From: Liolophura sinensis | Taxonomy: Eukaryota; Mollusca; Polyplacophora; Chitonida; Chitonidae | Length of the DNA stretch: 64,000 bases | Direction of reading: 5' to 3' | Assembly: GCF_032854445.1 (NCBI RefSeq) | Contig: NC_088295.1 | Span: forward strand, 37,311,385 to 37,375,384 | Shown: positions 34,150-45,759 of the stretch, one piece after another | Position numbering within the stretch: position 1 is the stretch's first letter | Layout of the letters: every line of letters starts with the position of its first letter | Notes under the pieces: model-generated | What the model saw: the letters and a program-made list of their open reading frames with translations, nothing else | Databases searched by the model: none | Told to the model about the DNA's origin: nothing | Program-made: the position numbers and the translations under genes

Positions 34150-34425
34150 TTTGCCACTTCGGTGGGCTAATGGTTAGAGCGCCCCGCCTCGAAGTCGGAA
34201 GATCCGGGATCAAACCCGGCTCGGATCATACCAGACTTAATCGTACGTATTGCTGTCTGGCTTGGTGTTCAGCACTGAGAGGTTAGAGCAAGGAAAAAGA
34301 ACTTGTTGGCCCGGTGTAAGTATATAATGAGCGAGTTAGGTGTCATGTCCAATGTCTTCGGCATAGCACTTCAGTAACTTCGGCGGCATGGGCTCGCCCT
34401 GCTACAAGGAAACACAGCATATGTA
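34150..34425 (+). mobile_element. tRNA-headed SINE (family 2 type)
   Basis: The head GGTGGGCTAATGGTTAGAGC, then GCCCCGCCTCGAAGTCGGAA, then GATCCGGGATCAAACCCGG resembles tRNA A and B boxes. The body GCTGTCTGGCTTGGTGTTCA, then GCACTGAGAGGTTAGAGCAA is shared with the copy at 45296. Confidence 0.8.
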
Positions 34426-34429
34426 CACG

Positions 34430-35890
34430 CCATGCTATATGTCTGCCACAGTAAAACGGATTTGTCTCGTCTCGCCTGTGTTACAGGTAAGATTCAGAGG
34501 CCATCTGCCCCTCGGTAGCACGCCATTTAGTTCTTGTTGTGTTGTAGTTCCTAGCTGATCTATAAAACCTGACATAATGCGGTTAGCTTTGAAGATATTT
34601 TTGGAAGAATAGTTCATAAATCTAAAAGTGCGTGTTCGCTTACTGTTTAGCAGGGGGTTGTTGTTGTTACAAGCCCAAGAGCGTTAAATCCTTGCTAGAG
34701 ATAGTCTGAGATATAATGGTACACTAGTATGGCAGATTTCATAGTTTTTGATGCATTTGTATTCTTAATACAAGTAAGCCTAAGAGCTCAGTGTAGTTAC
34801 GTGTGTAATAAAGTAACTTAATTCAGTCAGTGTTTGAACGGGTGTACATCAACCCGGTAGAGAGTGTAGCGATTCAGGGGAGACAACTCTCAATGACATT
34901 CTAATTCAGGGGGAAATATTCTGTCCGGAATTATGATGTGATATCATTGTACACGTTGTATTAAGACTGGTTGTCCGCCATCTTCCATTAAAAGTTCTAT
35001 GACGTCTAAATAATTTGTCTCTTCTCGTCTGTGTTACAGTCCTACACTGAGCCAGACCATAGGAAGGACAACACCTTCACCCGTCTAGACAATTTTTTTT
35101 CCTCTGCAGAATTTTCAAGTTTTCGAAAGGACAGTTTTCTTATTACCTCACATATTTGTGTTTCTTGGCTCTCTATTCTTCATAGGTCATCATTTTTTAC
35201 AATATGAAGGTTATCAGTCTGTTTTTTTTCTTAAAGGAGAACCCCGACGACTTGATTTTCACACTAAATGTTCATTAAACACAATATTTGTGCTATGTTA
35301 ATATGTAAACTGCATTTGAATAACTATTATATTAACTAGTTCTGTGAAAAAAATATTAAAGTTTGGCCTATCTTGTCGACCGTGGAGCCCTGGCCGGATG
35401 ATCTCATGCTGTGAATACCTGCCGGGATGATGTAGGTGATGAAAAAGGCCTACGAAGCATAGCCAATTCAATGCGTTACTCCTACCCACTGTGTGGTTTT
35501 CCAGAAGCTGCCGTTTGACATAACCTATAATTACCCCTACATGTACACCTCTTATAATTAACACCCTGAAAGTAATATAAGTAAAACAGTTTTACAGCAT
35601 ATATTTTGAAAGATAGGCAACCGGAGTTGTAGGCCTATTAGATCTTGGTGAAACGTGCCTACAGCATAGCAACTGGGCAATACGATGACCAATTTTCGCT
35701 CAGATATCAGCCACGTAGATGGCACAAACTCCAGTCTTTTTTGTCTGACACGAATTGGACATCCACCGAATTATGGTAGTACCTGTGCAGAATTTGCCAG
35801 ACAATTAACAGGCAATACATTTTTATAGCCAAGTTGAGCGATAACGGCGACACGAGGATCCATGCAGTCGGGCCAGCCCATTGTGAGTTG
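34430..35890. other. Non-coding stretch
   Basis: No gene was recognised. Two short similar segments, TTTGTCTC.TCTCG.CTGTGTTACAG, occur at about 34451 and 35010. They may be diverged repeat copies. Confidence 0.4.
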
Positions 35891-35895
35891 CACTT

Positions 35896-35939
35896 ACCTG
35901 TTTTCAGTGACAGACACCAGTCTGTCACTGAAAACAGGT
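35896..35939. repeat. Perfect 20-bp inverted repeat with 4-base loop
   Basis: The left arm ACCTGTTTTCAGTGACAGAC is followed by ACCA and then its exact reverse complement. No T-run follows, and no gene is adjacent. Confidence 0.97.
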
Positions 35940-37640
35940 GAAACTTACAATCGAGGTAATCCTTTATGGTTTAAGAAGTATCACCGGCAAAAATAAATAA
36001 GGTTTGAATGATCCTGAATGGAAACAGCGCTTCGTAACACATAGAAACGCCAGTTTAAAATTTGTCTGTGTTCCCGTTATGGGCTTCAGGGTACAGCATG
36101 CTGTGGGGTATCACGCGCATACAGCGGCCTGCAGGCGTGGTGTGAACTGAGCTGGAGGGCTGCCCCGTCATGCCTGTAGCCTTGGGGCCGTTGTTTCTAA
36201 GGCTTGCGGCTCCTTAGAATCGGTGTTACAGCCTTCTGTTTCAAACAAGTAAGAAGCTAAACAACTCCTGCATTCAGGGAGTGAAAACCCGGACGTCTTT
36301 TCCGTTTCTCTTTTTGGCGGGATATTATAAGGCTCGTCCGTCGGCGTTTTTTTCAGAAGTTATGGCTGATTAGCAAATCTCACACGACTACAGTCGAATT
36401 CCCTGTACGCGTTAATCAAAGGGCGTTCTTGACGAGATGTGGTCCATATTTTGTAAATCTGTGCCATTTTAAGCCATGCTGTGTTAGTGCAGTCGCAAGC
36501 CACACATGAGCATAGAATAATCTCGAAATTATCTGTAATAGTATAACGATGTTTCCTGCTGTCTGTGTTGCACGCATGGAGAAGCCTGTATCAGATGTCT
36601 GCAGTGAATGTACTGATGTGATGTCAGAAGGTCCACAGTGGCTCGATCGTAGCGGAGTAGATTTTCTGGTGTTTGATGACCAAATTCTGTCGAGTTTCTT
36701 CCGCTTTCGACCTTTTAAACGATGGGAATGGATTCAGGGGATGTCAAACTATCAGCCTGCAGTTTTGAAAGCTCAGCATTGGTGATTTACTTTAATATAC
36801 ATATAAATAAAGATCCACATGTGCTTGCATGGACAGAGATAGGTACAAAGGTTAGAGACGCATGTTAGCATGAGGCTGTAGACATTGAGCAGAGAGATAT
36901 GTATTCACAACAGGTAATCACAGCTCCATAAGTTACTCCCTTAATCAGTGGGAAATAAGAAAACAGTACTGCTTTGGTTCACCACAAGTTATGTGTTTGG
37001 TTAAATTTATAATTCAAGTTTGGTTTAATTAATAGAAAAGTTGGAGAATCAAAATTAGACATATAAAATAAATGGATAAATTCCACCCCGAGGGTTTTAG
37101 TATCTTTAAATATTTCACAATTACAGGTAAGTAAGGCCTCAAGTGTAGTGGTGGAGCTGAGAGATGTGCTTTAAACATATCTCAGAAACTGCGACCATAA
37201 TGTGAATGTTTATTTCACGAATAATGTCCTTAATCTAGCCCAGATTGCCTGACTTCCGCTTATGACAGTATTGATCCTGGTAAGAAATATGACACGAATA
37301 GTAACAATTAAAGCAGTCATAATAACATAACTTAAATACATATAAAGTATACGCCTTCGCCCTTCTGTTAGTTTATTACAGTAACAAAATCGAAAGCTAT
37401 TAATTAAAGCTTCAAAATGTAACAGAAAATAATTGATAAGAACAATTAAAATGCACCATGGTTTTGAAAATGTTCCTGAAAAACTTGGAAAAGCTGTTTC
37501 GTACATGTTACATAAACGTGATGAAAAATAGCTTGTAGAAATGTGACACAAGCGCATAATTGGAAACTGTAAGACGTACTGTGACGACGGAGTCTTAGGG
37601 GTCATTTTCCGGAACTAAGGTTTCCATTCCGTTCCGAACA
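35940..37640. other. Non-coding stretch
   Basis: A 78-codon plus frame at 36549-36785 and a 131-codon minus frame at 37605-37210 were inspected. Neither shows recognisable domains, good splice context or codon character, so no gene is called. Confidence 0.4.
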
Positions 37641-37644
37641 CAAG

Positions 37645-37870
37645 CGGAAAGGGAGCCTCCGTGGCCAATCTGGTCAGCGTGTCAGCGTGGCGCAAATGGC
37701 CCAGGAGCTTCTCATGGAGTTCAAGTCCATGCAAGTCATACTGGTCTCCTCCCCGGCCGTACATGCGAATGGTCGTGGGTTTCCCCTGGGCTCTTCTCAC
37801 CATCATGCTGTGTCGTATAAGTAAAATATTCTTGAGCACGGCGTAAAACACCAATCAAATAAATAAATAA
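37645..37870 (+). mobile_element. SINE family 1 copy, full length
   Basis: The tRNA-like head is GGAGCCTCCGTGGCCAATCT, then GGTCAGCGTGTCAGCG. The body is CCAGGAGCTTCTCATGGAGT, then TCAAGTCCATGCAAGTC. The 3' part is TATAAGTAAAATATTCTTGA, then GCACGGCGTAAAACACCAAT, then CAAATAAATAAATAA. This gives the forward orientation of the family. Confidence 0.88.
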
Positions 37871-39479
37871 AGAGAGTGGAAAGGACTCGCAGCTTATATG
37901 TCTCTCGCTTGTTTCCAACCCATTTCAGTCTTCAGAAACCTAATTACGCCGTTACTGGCTTTAATGTTAGCTGGCTTTAAATGTATTGTTGTGCGAATAA
38001 TTCACATGTTTGTTTCCTTGGTGTTTGACGGTGTACATAAGACTATTTCAATGAAACAAGACTGGCAACGATATTTTGAGTGGAGGAAAGATGATTTGAC
38101 GCATTCCTTTGGAAAACAATTTCATTCGCCGGGTTGATTTCTGACAGATCTCCCGAAAGACCCCACCGAAATAGCGGAGGTTATCATCAGACAACTTTTA
38201 TGTTATATTACTGCATAAACCTTCATTCTGCTGGTGGACGATGAGTCTCGAATCCCTGGTGCTCTAAAAATATTTCTTTAAATTGAACAGAAAGTGTGTT
38301 ATCTGAGTGATGATAGAATGTATTCTGTCACTGCTGCAGATTATTCTGTTAAATATAGCACTCATATCCTGTACAGGAGTTTATGACGAAAAGTATTGTG
38401 TTGTAATTACAGAGCACATCCTAGCATTACTCAGATAATAAACTAACAGATTATTTTTAAGTGTCCCTCTGCGTTGTTCCATATGCCTAAATATGTATGT
38501 ATTAAACGTGATGACAGCACATTTCAAGTAATTCTAGACAGTACATTTAACAATATACCTTATTACAATGAAGGCCTATATAGGCCTAATGTTTATATAA
38601 GAACTTTTCCTAGCCATCCACTTAAGGACTGAAAAACAAAGAACTTAGTTTCACGAGTATACATGTACATAAACGTTGGTCATTCGAGTATCACACGTAT
38701 TGCATAGGCCTACATATAATGAGAGCTAGCCGCCCAGATCCTGTTATCAGCCCGTGTTCCCTGTATTTAAGATCCGGTTTTATACAAGCTGGCCAACATC
38801 ATACCATCATGCATCACGCAAACAAACAGCCGGATGCATTCAACAGTATGTAAACAAAACTACTGACGAAACACAAAGCTGATTCAGAGCTAGATTGCTT
38901 AGAAATACAGGGAAGGAGAGGCACACAAGAGCGTTTGTTTCGCTTTTAAACTCGTTTCGTCGGAAGACAACACGGAAGCATCGACCCTAACTGAAGTAAT
39001 GACATATGAAAACAGCCATCCCGCTTGCAAAAGTAGAGTGTATATTGTATACAGTACATGGGATTGTTTGTCTGAAGTTGCGGTGAATAACTAGAACTGA
39101 AAAGACGGCGCACGAAAGACGTACATTTATTCAAAACAGGTGTTATTATTCAACGGTAAGCATACTTACTGTCTACTTTGTCAATGGTCCGTTGTCGAAT
39201 GCCCAGTTCCGTTATACCTTTAACTACCCGTCCTTCTGTGTATGAAATAAGAGAGTTATAATACTGTATTCCGTTTCCTATCACCATAATCCTGGCCGCC
39301 GTCGTGTGAATGGAAATCTCTTTAACAGGGCGTAAATAAATAAATAAACAAACATAATACCCTATCTATAAGCATAACGTAAATATATATTCTGCCATGG
39401 GGAATTGTTGGCATCACGGACATTCTCTTAAATCTAGGAATTGGTTGCAATTCTGCTGGATTTTTACCCAACTTCAAAG

Positions 39480-39521
39480 TGTAGGAAGCGGTAATCTGCA
39501 ATGGATGGTTATGTCATACAG
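39480..39521 (+). promoter_or_regulatory. Possible 5' UTR exon end of the Toll-like receptor (donor at 39521)
   Basis: The sequence GTCATACAG/GTAAGTGTC is a consensus splice donor. A good acceptor, CTATCTATACAG, lies at 40200, eight bases before the receptor's ATG. Joining them would give a 7-codon upstream open frame that starts at ATG 39501 and stops with TGA just before the main start. The transcription start is not seen. Confidence 0.45.
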
Positions 39522-39699
39522 GTAAGTGTCTTGCATTCAAATTGCTTTTATATTAGCTAGGTAAATCGTAGAACGGGAAAGAAGGTAGTATGTGTTTAAA
39601 TGTATTTATAGTGGGACATTAGAATTATACATCCCCACGCCTCTTTGCTCTTCTACATTGTCAATAGAATTTCAGGTTGTCGTCATACTTTCCTCGACC

Positions 39700-39990
39700 G
39701 CCTCAATGGCTCAGTTGGCAGAGCGTTTGGGGACGGTAGATCCAGGGTCAATCCTGAGTCGGGTCACACCTGAGGCCTTAAAATAGGACAACTGGTTGAC
39801 CCGTATCAGTATGATGGCTCGAGTGGGGCATCTTACTTGTCTTCGGTAAGACGTCTCAGTGAAACAGCACTAGATAAAACAGCGGTCCTGCAACAAGGAG
39901 GCACACTACATGCACTCAAAGGACTCCTTCATCGTCATATGGCTGAAAAATTGTTAAGTACAACGTTAAACCCTAAGCACTAACCCATTC
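39700..39990 (+). mobile_element. SINE family 2 copy
   Basis: The head CCTCAATGGCTCAGTTGGCA, then GAGCGT, then GTAGATCCAGGGTCAATCCT, is tRNA-like. The body contains GACAACTGGTTGACCCGTAT, CTTCGGTAAGACGTCTCAGT and CTGCAACAAGGAGGCACACT. The end is GTTAAGTACAACGTTAAACC, then CTAAGCACTAACCCATTCAC. An inverted copy lies at 46720-47030. It falls within the presumed 5' UTR intron of the receptor gene. Confidence 0.88.
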
Positions 39991-40207
39991 ACTCCTCTTA
40001 CTCAAATAAAAGGTATAAATATATCAAAATAATTTAACATCTGAAAAGTTAATTTTCACATGCGTTGTCCATCGATGCTGGTTTTATTTGAGGTACAGGG
40101 AAATGGGGAAAAATAATGAGATAGTATTGTAAGAAAACGATTTTGTCCATACGCTTACCGGCAAGGTAGTTTACTTTGTTTTATTTTCCTATCTATACAG
40201 TGAAAAG

Positions 40208-42976
40208 ATGTCGTGGACATGGACAGGCTACTCAACGTTCTACCTCTGTAAAAGAACATTTGCAATGCTTCCGACTGCGGTGACACCTTTCTTGCTGATA
40301 ATGAACTTGTTCATGTGTGGCTTAGCCAGCACTGTAACTGACGGACAGCTATTTCGAACCAACGATCAGACAACTACGGTACCAATGAAGGGAGTTCAGA
40401 GCGGAACGCTCGGACTGAGTATCATTACAGAAAACAACTGTAATTTGACTCTTCCTTTTCCATGTGAATGTTTGAAGTCTGCCCATGTTTTCTTGGTGAA
40501 TTGCTCTCACCGAAATTTAACCTCGGTTCCGCATGGTATTCCAGGAGGTGCTACCAAACTAATTCTCAACCACAACGGTTTGCGCCATATCCCTGCAGGG
40601 GCATTCCGGAATTGCGTTAATGTGGAAACACTGGACCTCTCCCATAATTATATCTCCCAACTGGGGTCTGGCATCTTCGATGGTTTACGGCGTCTCAAAA
40701 CGCTACTGATAAACGAGAATTTGTTGAATATGTCAAAGACAACATTTGCTGCCGACGTCTTCACTAATATAACAAACCTAACGTATTTAAACATAAAATC
40801 AAAATTGATATCTTTTACGTCTGAAAGTGAATACCCGGATGTTGCGCTGGGCAAATTAACCTCCCTAGATACACTTCTAATCAGTGGCCTGTCCAACACC
40901 ACATTTGGAGTAGGCGTTAAGAAAATGGTGTCGCTACGAACATTGGATCTGTCTCATACAGCTTCATTTACAACATTATACAAAAACACGTTTTTAAATT
41001 TTAAGAACATTACCCTGAAAAATTTGTACTTAAATCATTGTAATCTATCTTGGATTCATAAAAAAGCCTTGAGTTATCTCCCATACATAGACACCATTGA
41101 CTACAGCTACAATGAGTATTTGGAGATTAAAGGTTTAGCATTAAGTACATATGGTTTACAGAATTCCTCAATACGCAAAATAGTGATGCAACGAATTCAT
41201 GCACCTCCGTCTATGACGATTATAACCAAAGAAGACGTGCAGTATCTTACCCATACCAAGCTAGAGGAACTCCATGCGGAAAACAACTCCATCGGGCAAA
41301 TAATGGGACTAGAGCCCATTTTGGGATTGCCGCTGTCCCTGAAGGTCATCCGCGTTTCTTGGAACAACATACAAACCTATAAGCAACAGGTATTTCATTG
41401 TCTGCGATTGATTAATTTAGAGCAGGCTGATGCGAGCAACCAAGAGGTTTACGGGACGAACATGGATAGCACTAGAGATTTGTATGCGGATGCCTTCCAA
41501 AGTGTTATTTCACAACCTGACATCCTTAAGGACAATACCGCTTGGGGAAAAGTTAACACGGCCTATAATGCGACCAAATCTAATTCCATGGACAAACAGG
41601 ATATGCAGATTTATTCTGAGGAGCGAATGTTACCAGTTTTTAACCTCCCACCAAAATTATGGTTGTTGAACTCGAGCCACACTTATAAACTAAAGTTTAC
41701 AGTTCCGGCTCTAGAAGTCGCCAACTGCTCTCTGACATACGTGAACTTTGCAGACAACCAGCTGACGAAATGGGAAGGTCCTATTAAAGGCGCACAAAGG
41801 GTCCTTTACCTCGATCTGAGCGGAAATGACTGCGTCAGTGTATCGGATTATTTCTTCGCTTACTTCACGGGTCTGAGCACGCTTCTCATTGGAAGGAACA
41901 AATTGGGCAAGAGTTTTGCAAATGGCAGAACGTTTTATAATTTAACTGGCCTGAGGCATCTAGATATGAGGGATAACCAACTTGAAGACTTAGGCTATAA
42001 CCTTTTCGCTAGAATGACCAACCTCACTACCTTGCAGTTGTCACAAAACTACCTGACAGATTTTAATGTGAACATATCTGGCCTGGTCAAATTAAAGTCT
42101 CTGGATTTGTCTGGAAACAAACTCCGTGCGCTCCCGTCGTCGCTTTGTCGAGATCTGGATGAGATTCAGAAGTTGTCTAATGTCGAGGTTGACATTCGAA
42201 ATAACCCTATCCAGTGCAACTGCGACAACCAGTATTTCTTTGGCTGGCTAACAGAAACCAAAGTCCGATTCCAAAACTTTTCTTCTACTTTCTGTACTTT
42301 CACAAACGGAACAGCTATGTCTCTTACGGCCAGTAAGTCAATATTTAGCCTGCTTCAACGGAACTGTCGATCTTACACATTATTAACTGGTGTATTATCT
42401 GTGGGTTTGTCTTTAGTTGTTATAGCCTTAATAGTGAAAGTCATCCATCAACAGCGATGGAAAATCCGATACCTGTGCTATATGGCTTCTAACTGGAGAA
42501 AGAGAACTGGATACCAGCGCCTTGATAGTACTGAAGACAATCCGTATGGCTTTGACGCCTTTGTTTCGTATGAAGACTCTTCTCGAGCTTTCATTCGTGA
42601 GCAGGTGATTCCACGTTTGGAGACGGAAACAGGTCTTAGGTTATGCATTGATAAGAGGGACTTTGTTCCTGGGCTTTACATAACGGACAACATTCTACAC
42701 GCCATACAGAACAGTAGGAAAACAGTCGTCTTCTTATCTTGCGAGTTTCTCAAAAGCAAGTGGTGCATGTACGAATTGAATATGGCGCGGATGGAAGGAA
42801 TTTACACGGGAAGACAACTCTTGCTGGTTGTTCTGATGGAGGAAATACCCTCTAAGCAGCTAACCTCGGAGCTCATAGACGTAATTCATAAGCAGACGTA
42901 CATCAAGATGACAAACAACAGATACGGCGAGGCACTCTTCTGGGAAAGACTTGTGTCGGCTATTAAATCAAACTGA
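40208..42976 (+). CDS. Toll-like receptor (LRR ectodomain, one transmembrane segment, TIR domain), single coding exon
   Basis: The 922-residue open frame codes a type I receptor that would sense microbial or endogenous ligands and signal through MyD88-type adaptors. A hydrophobic signal segment lies at about residues 27-43, so translation might start at Met20 instead of Met1. An N-terminal cysteine cap (PFPCECLK, residues ~77-110) is followed by leucine-rich repeats such as VETLDLSHNYISQLGSGIF, LRTLDLSHT, LRHLDMRDNQLEDLGYNLF and LKSLDLSGNKLRALPSSL. One C-terminal cap (NPIQCNCDNQYFFGWL, ~665-719) precedes a single membrane span (~722-747). The TIR domain (~779-922) shows box 1 FDAFVSYE, a BB loop with RDFVPG, and box 3 FWERL. 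The single cysteine cluster near the membrane is the vertebrate-like type. Acceptor TATACAG at 40200 implies an upstream non-coding exon. No frame break was seen. Confidence 0.96.
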   Translation: MSWTWTGYSTFYLCKRTFAMLPTAVTPFLLIMNLFMCGLASTVTDGQLFRTNDQTTTVPMKGVQSGTLGLSIITENNCNLTLPFPCECLKSAHVFLVNCSHRNLTSVPHGIPGGATKLILNHNGLRHIPAGAFRNCVNVETLDLSHNYISQLGSGIFDGLRRLKTLLINENLLNMSKTTFAADVFTNITNLTYLNIKSKLISFTSESEYPDVALGKLTSLDTLLISGLSNTTFGVGVKKMVSLRTLDLSHTASFTTLYKNTFLNFKNITLKNLYLNHCNLSWIHKKALSYLPYIDTIDYSYNEYLEIKGLALSTYGLQNSSIRKIVMQRIHAPPSMTIITKEDVQYLTHTKLEELHAENNSIGQIMGLEPILGLPLSLKVIRVSWNNIQTYKQQVFHCLRLINLEQADASNQEVYGTNMDSTRDLYADAFQSVISQPDILKDNTAWGKVNTAYNATKSNSMDKQDMQIYSEERMLPVFNLPPKLWLLNSSHTYKLKFTVPALEVANCSLTYVNFADNQLTKWEGPIKGAQRVLYLDLSGNDCVSVSDYFFAYFTGLSTLLIGRNKLGKSFANGRTFYNLTGLRHLDMRDNQLEDLGYNLFARMTNLTTLQLSQNYLTDFNVNISGLVKLKSLDLSGNKLRALPSSLCRDLDEIQKLSNVEVDIRNNPIQCNCDNQYFFGWLTETKVRFQNFSSTFCTFTNGTAMSLTASKSIFSLLQRNCRSYTLLTGVLSVGLSLVVIALIVKVIHQQRWKIRYLCYMASNWRKRTGYQRLDSTEDNPYGFDAFVSYEDSSRAFIREQVIPRLETETGLRLCIDKRDFVPGLYITDNILHAIQNSRKTVVFLSCEFLKSKWCMYELNMARMEGIYTGRQLLLVVLMEEIPSKQLTSELIDVIHKQTYIKMTNNRYGEALFWERLVSAIKSN

Positions 42977-43860
42977 ATTAATTAAAGCACAGCTGAAACA
43001 TTGCGTCACACAAGCAGGCCACATTTATGGTCTTCTTAGGCCAGGCGATTCAAAAGATTTGTATGAGTTATGATCGCTATTAACTCGACGGAAGAGTCAT
43101 TTGGATTGTATTAAAATAAAAATGATGTTGGTAGTAGAATTTAAAGCTGACTTGATATTTCATAAAGTCTTAAAATACCGGCAACTGTAGTGTGGCCATT
43201 AAATCTCCTTAAGTTTTCATAGGAATATTTCTCAATGTCCTTCTTACCTTAGTGGCGGTGCTTTTTTGAACTTATATATTTTAATTCTTATGATTGTTTG
43301 ATATATTAGACTGCTATTGATTGCACGCAGGCAACTGTTACCTTGCGCCGTTACATGGTGATTAAGTAAAGTGAGTATGGTTCCCCATTATATATTATGA
43401 CAATGTACTTTTTATTTTTTATATATACCCTTGAAATTGTTAAAGCTGTTAAACTTGCCCATTATTTATAGTTACGTGTATGGCAACTTCAAATTGACGG
43501 ATATTAACCCACGCCCAAAAAATACATTGTGCTAGCCTTAGCTCTATAGGCCGTGTTATTTCAGCCCTGATTTTCTCCACGCTCTCATCATACTCTTATT
43601 CAAAAGAATGGAGACAGTGGTACTATGGACACAATTTTTATTTTCCTGTATATATGTATACATGTATACTTTCACATGTTTTTGTACAGGCTGCCCCAAT
43701 GATTCATATAAGTGTACTTTTCCACACTCCTGCTGGGTTTTGGGAATTGGAAGAAATGAAACCCCAACAGCTGAACGTTCGTGAAATCGGCCAAGGGGAG
43801 CACAGGTTCTCTTGTTACAAAGTCTTACCTGCATTAAATTTTAAAATTTTTGTTGGGGGA
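42977..43860. other. 3' flank of the TLR gene
   Basis: AT-rich, no gene. AATAAAA at about 43114-43120 is a possible polyadenylation signal, about 140 bases after the stop codon. Confidence 0.45.
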
Positions 43861-43861
43861 G

Positions 43862-43965
43862 GGTGTTTACGCCGTGCTCGAGAATATTTCACTTATGCGA
43901 CTGCGGACAGCATTTTGGTGGAAAGAAAGCAGGCAGAACCCTGGGGAAACTCTGTGACCACTAGA
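43862..43965 (-). mobile_element. SINE family 1 fragment (reverse)
   Basis: GTTTACGCCGTGCTCGAGAA, then TATTTCACTTATGCGACTGC, GACAGCATTTTGGTGGAAAG and GGCAGAACCCTGGGGAAAC match the family's 3' two thirds in reverse orientation. Confidence 0.8.
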
Positions 43966-43999
43966 CCTAACTACGCGTAAACAATGAGACAGAAGTATA

Positions 44000-45080
44000 A
44001 CCAGAATTGTGCAAACATGATGGCTTTCTTTTAACAGATTGTAAAGGGAGTAAAAAAGGGCGTTTGTTTCCTGGGACGTACGGACAATTAACTTTGTCCA
44101 GTTGCACACAATACCCACAAAATACACGACACTGAGTTGCACTCGCACTTCGCGCACTTTCATAACATCAGGTTCAGAGGTATACAGAAGTGATAAAAAA
44201 TAGCGATACAGAAAACACGGACTGAACCTCAGTATCAAATTGAACACTTGAGCCAAGTGCATCTAAGTTGCTCGATAACCACTGAATTTATTTGTGGTTA
44301 ACCGGAACTGATGTTTTTCCTGGAGTCTGCTCGGTTGCCTCTGTCGGTATAACGGGGTTAGGCCTACAAAAACCTGACCTCGGTCGCATGTTTGTTACCT
44401 CAACCAAAAGTTATGTGTTTTATCTGCCTCTTGGTCCGTTAGTCTGTCAGCAACTTTACTCAAAAATTTACACGGATTTGGATGAAACGTTGGCCTGTGG
44501 TAAATGAACAGATCATTACATTTTCCTGGTGACACACGAAATCAGTAATTTTTTTAAAATGATTTTCCACAATTAGGAGATAGACAAATAATGCAGAGTA
44601 TTGTCCCCTTGTCGGCAGTAATCGAGTAAAAGTTATTCATACACTGGCGCTGTAAGATTAGCTACATGTTTTATCTATGGAAAGCACAATATCATGTATT
44701 TTGACGGAATATGTTTATTCGACTTCGGCTTTCGTTTTCAGATTGTAAAGTATATCTTAATTTACCTTGGTGTCTATACATTTTTAAAAGGATAACCTGC
44801 CTGGGATTTTACTCGCAAGTGTTTTGTAGTTCTTAACTGACAGATAAGTTAATATATAAAAATAAAAAAAAATAAAAACTGATATAAAAATTGATTAAAA
44901 GTCATTCCAACTTCAACAGTTATACTTCAGTTATACGATTGCAACTTAATCTGTACATAATATTTTCCCAACCTTTTCTCTTTACCCTGGGTCATATTTA
45001 TCCAGAATGAAAGTATTCTCAAGGATACACAACATAAACTATATACGTTGGGTTAGCTTCAAGATGTTGAAAGGCTATGC
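44000..45080. other. Non-coding stretch
   Basis: A 71-codon plus frame at 44292-44507 and a 131-codon minus frame at 44262-43867 show no recognisable domain or splice support. No gene is called. Confidence 0.4.
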
Positions 45081-45089
45081 AATTTGCAA

Positions 45090-45215
45090 TTTCTGTATGT
45101 ATGTATGTATGTATGTATGTATGTATGGATGGATGGATGTATGGATGCATGCATGTATGTATGTAGCACGTGTGTGTGTGTGTATGCATGTATGTATGTA
45201 TGCATGCATGCTTGG
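45090..45215. repeat. (GTAT)n-derived microsatellite
   Basis: Runs of GTAT, GGAT and GCAT tetranucleotides are interrupted by a short GT run (GTGTGTGTGTGTAT). It is followed by GGGGTTTAACGTGGAGGTTA, part of a SINE family 2-like reverse tail, as also seen at 31595. Confidence 0.95.
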
Positions 45216-45295
45216 GGTTTAACGTGGAGGTTAATAATTTTCAGTCATGTATCGACGAGGAGTTATTCGGTGTGAGTACTTATATTGTGTGTAAC

Positions 45296-45595
45296 CGCTT
45301 CGATGGCCTAATTGCTTGAGCGTCATCCTTAAAGTCGGTATATCCGGGATCAAGCCCGGGCTTGGTAAGACCAAAGACTTGTTGGTACTTGTTGCTGCCT
45401 CGCTTGGCGCTCAGCACTGAACGGTTAGAGCAAGGAGTTAGAACTTCCACTATCAGGACTGATTAGTCCGCTGTCAGGATAATGTGAATGGCTGGGATAT
45501 CATGTCTGCTGTCTGCAGCATGATGCTTTACTGATTCCTCGTCGTCATATGACTGAAAAAATTCCAAGCATACATTGATTCATTCATTCATATAG
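45296..45595 (+). mobile_element. tRNA-headed SINE (family 2 type)
   Basis: The head CGCTTCGATGGCCTAATTGC, then TTGAGCG, then GATCAAGCCCGGGCTTGG resembles the copy at 34150. GCTGCCTCGCTTGGCGCTCA, then GCACTGAACGGTTAGAGC and an ending like CCTCGTCGTCATATGACTGA, then AAAAATTCCAAGCATACATT, follow. Confidence 0.8.
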
Positions 45596-45759
45596 TGTGT
45601 AGGTATATAAGCCCAAATAGTTTTAAAAGAAAGCGAAACACTGCGTGAGCATCATTGGAAAAGTATCTTTCCAAAAGGTAAGGACAAACTCCAGGCAGAA
45701 ACACAACCTACACTACACTCTCAGCGAATAGACTACATTGTTTTTTTTATAACAAAATT

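Noticed and set aside
34150-34230. Possible functional tRNA gene
   Set aside because: A and B boxes are visible, but the cloverleaf cannot be completed and the same sequence heads longer SINE bodies at 45296 and elsewhere.
36549-36785. 78-codon plus-strand frame
   Set aside because: No domain, no splice signals in phase and no neighbouring exon were found, and its length is within chance expectation.
37210-37605. 131-codon minus-strand frame
   Set aside because: AT-rich sequence with no recognisable motif and no splice or promoter context.
44292-44507. 71-codon plus-strand frame after the TLR
   Set aside because: No relation to TLR sequence, no domain and no splice support.
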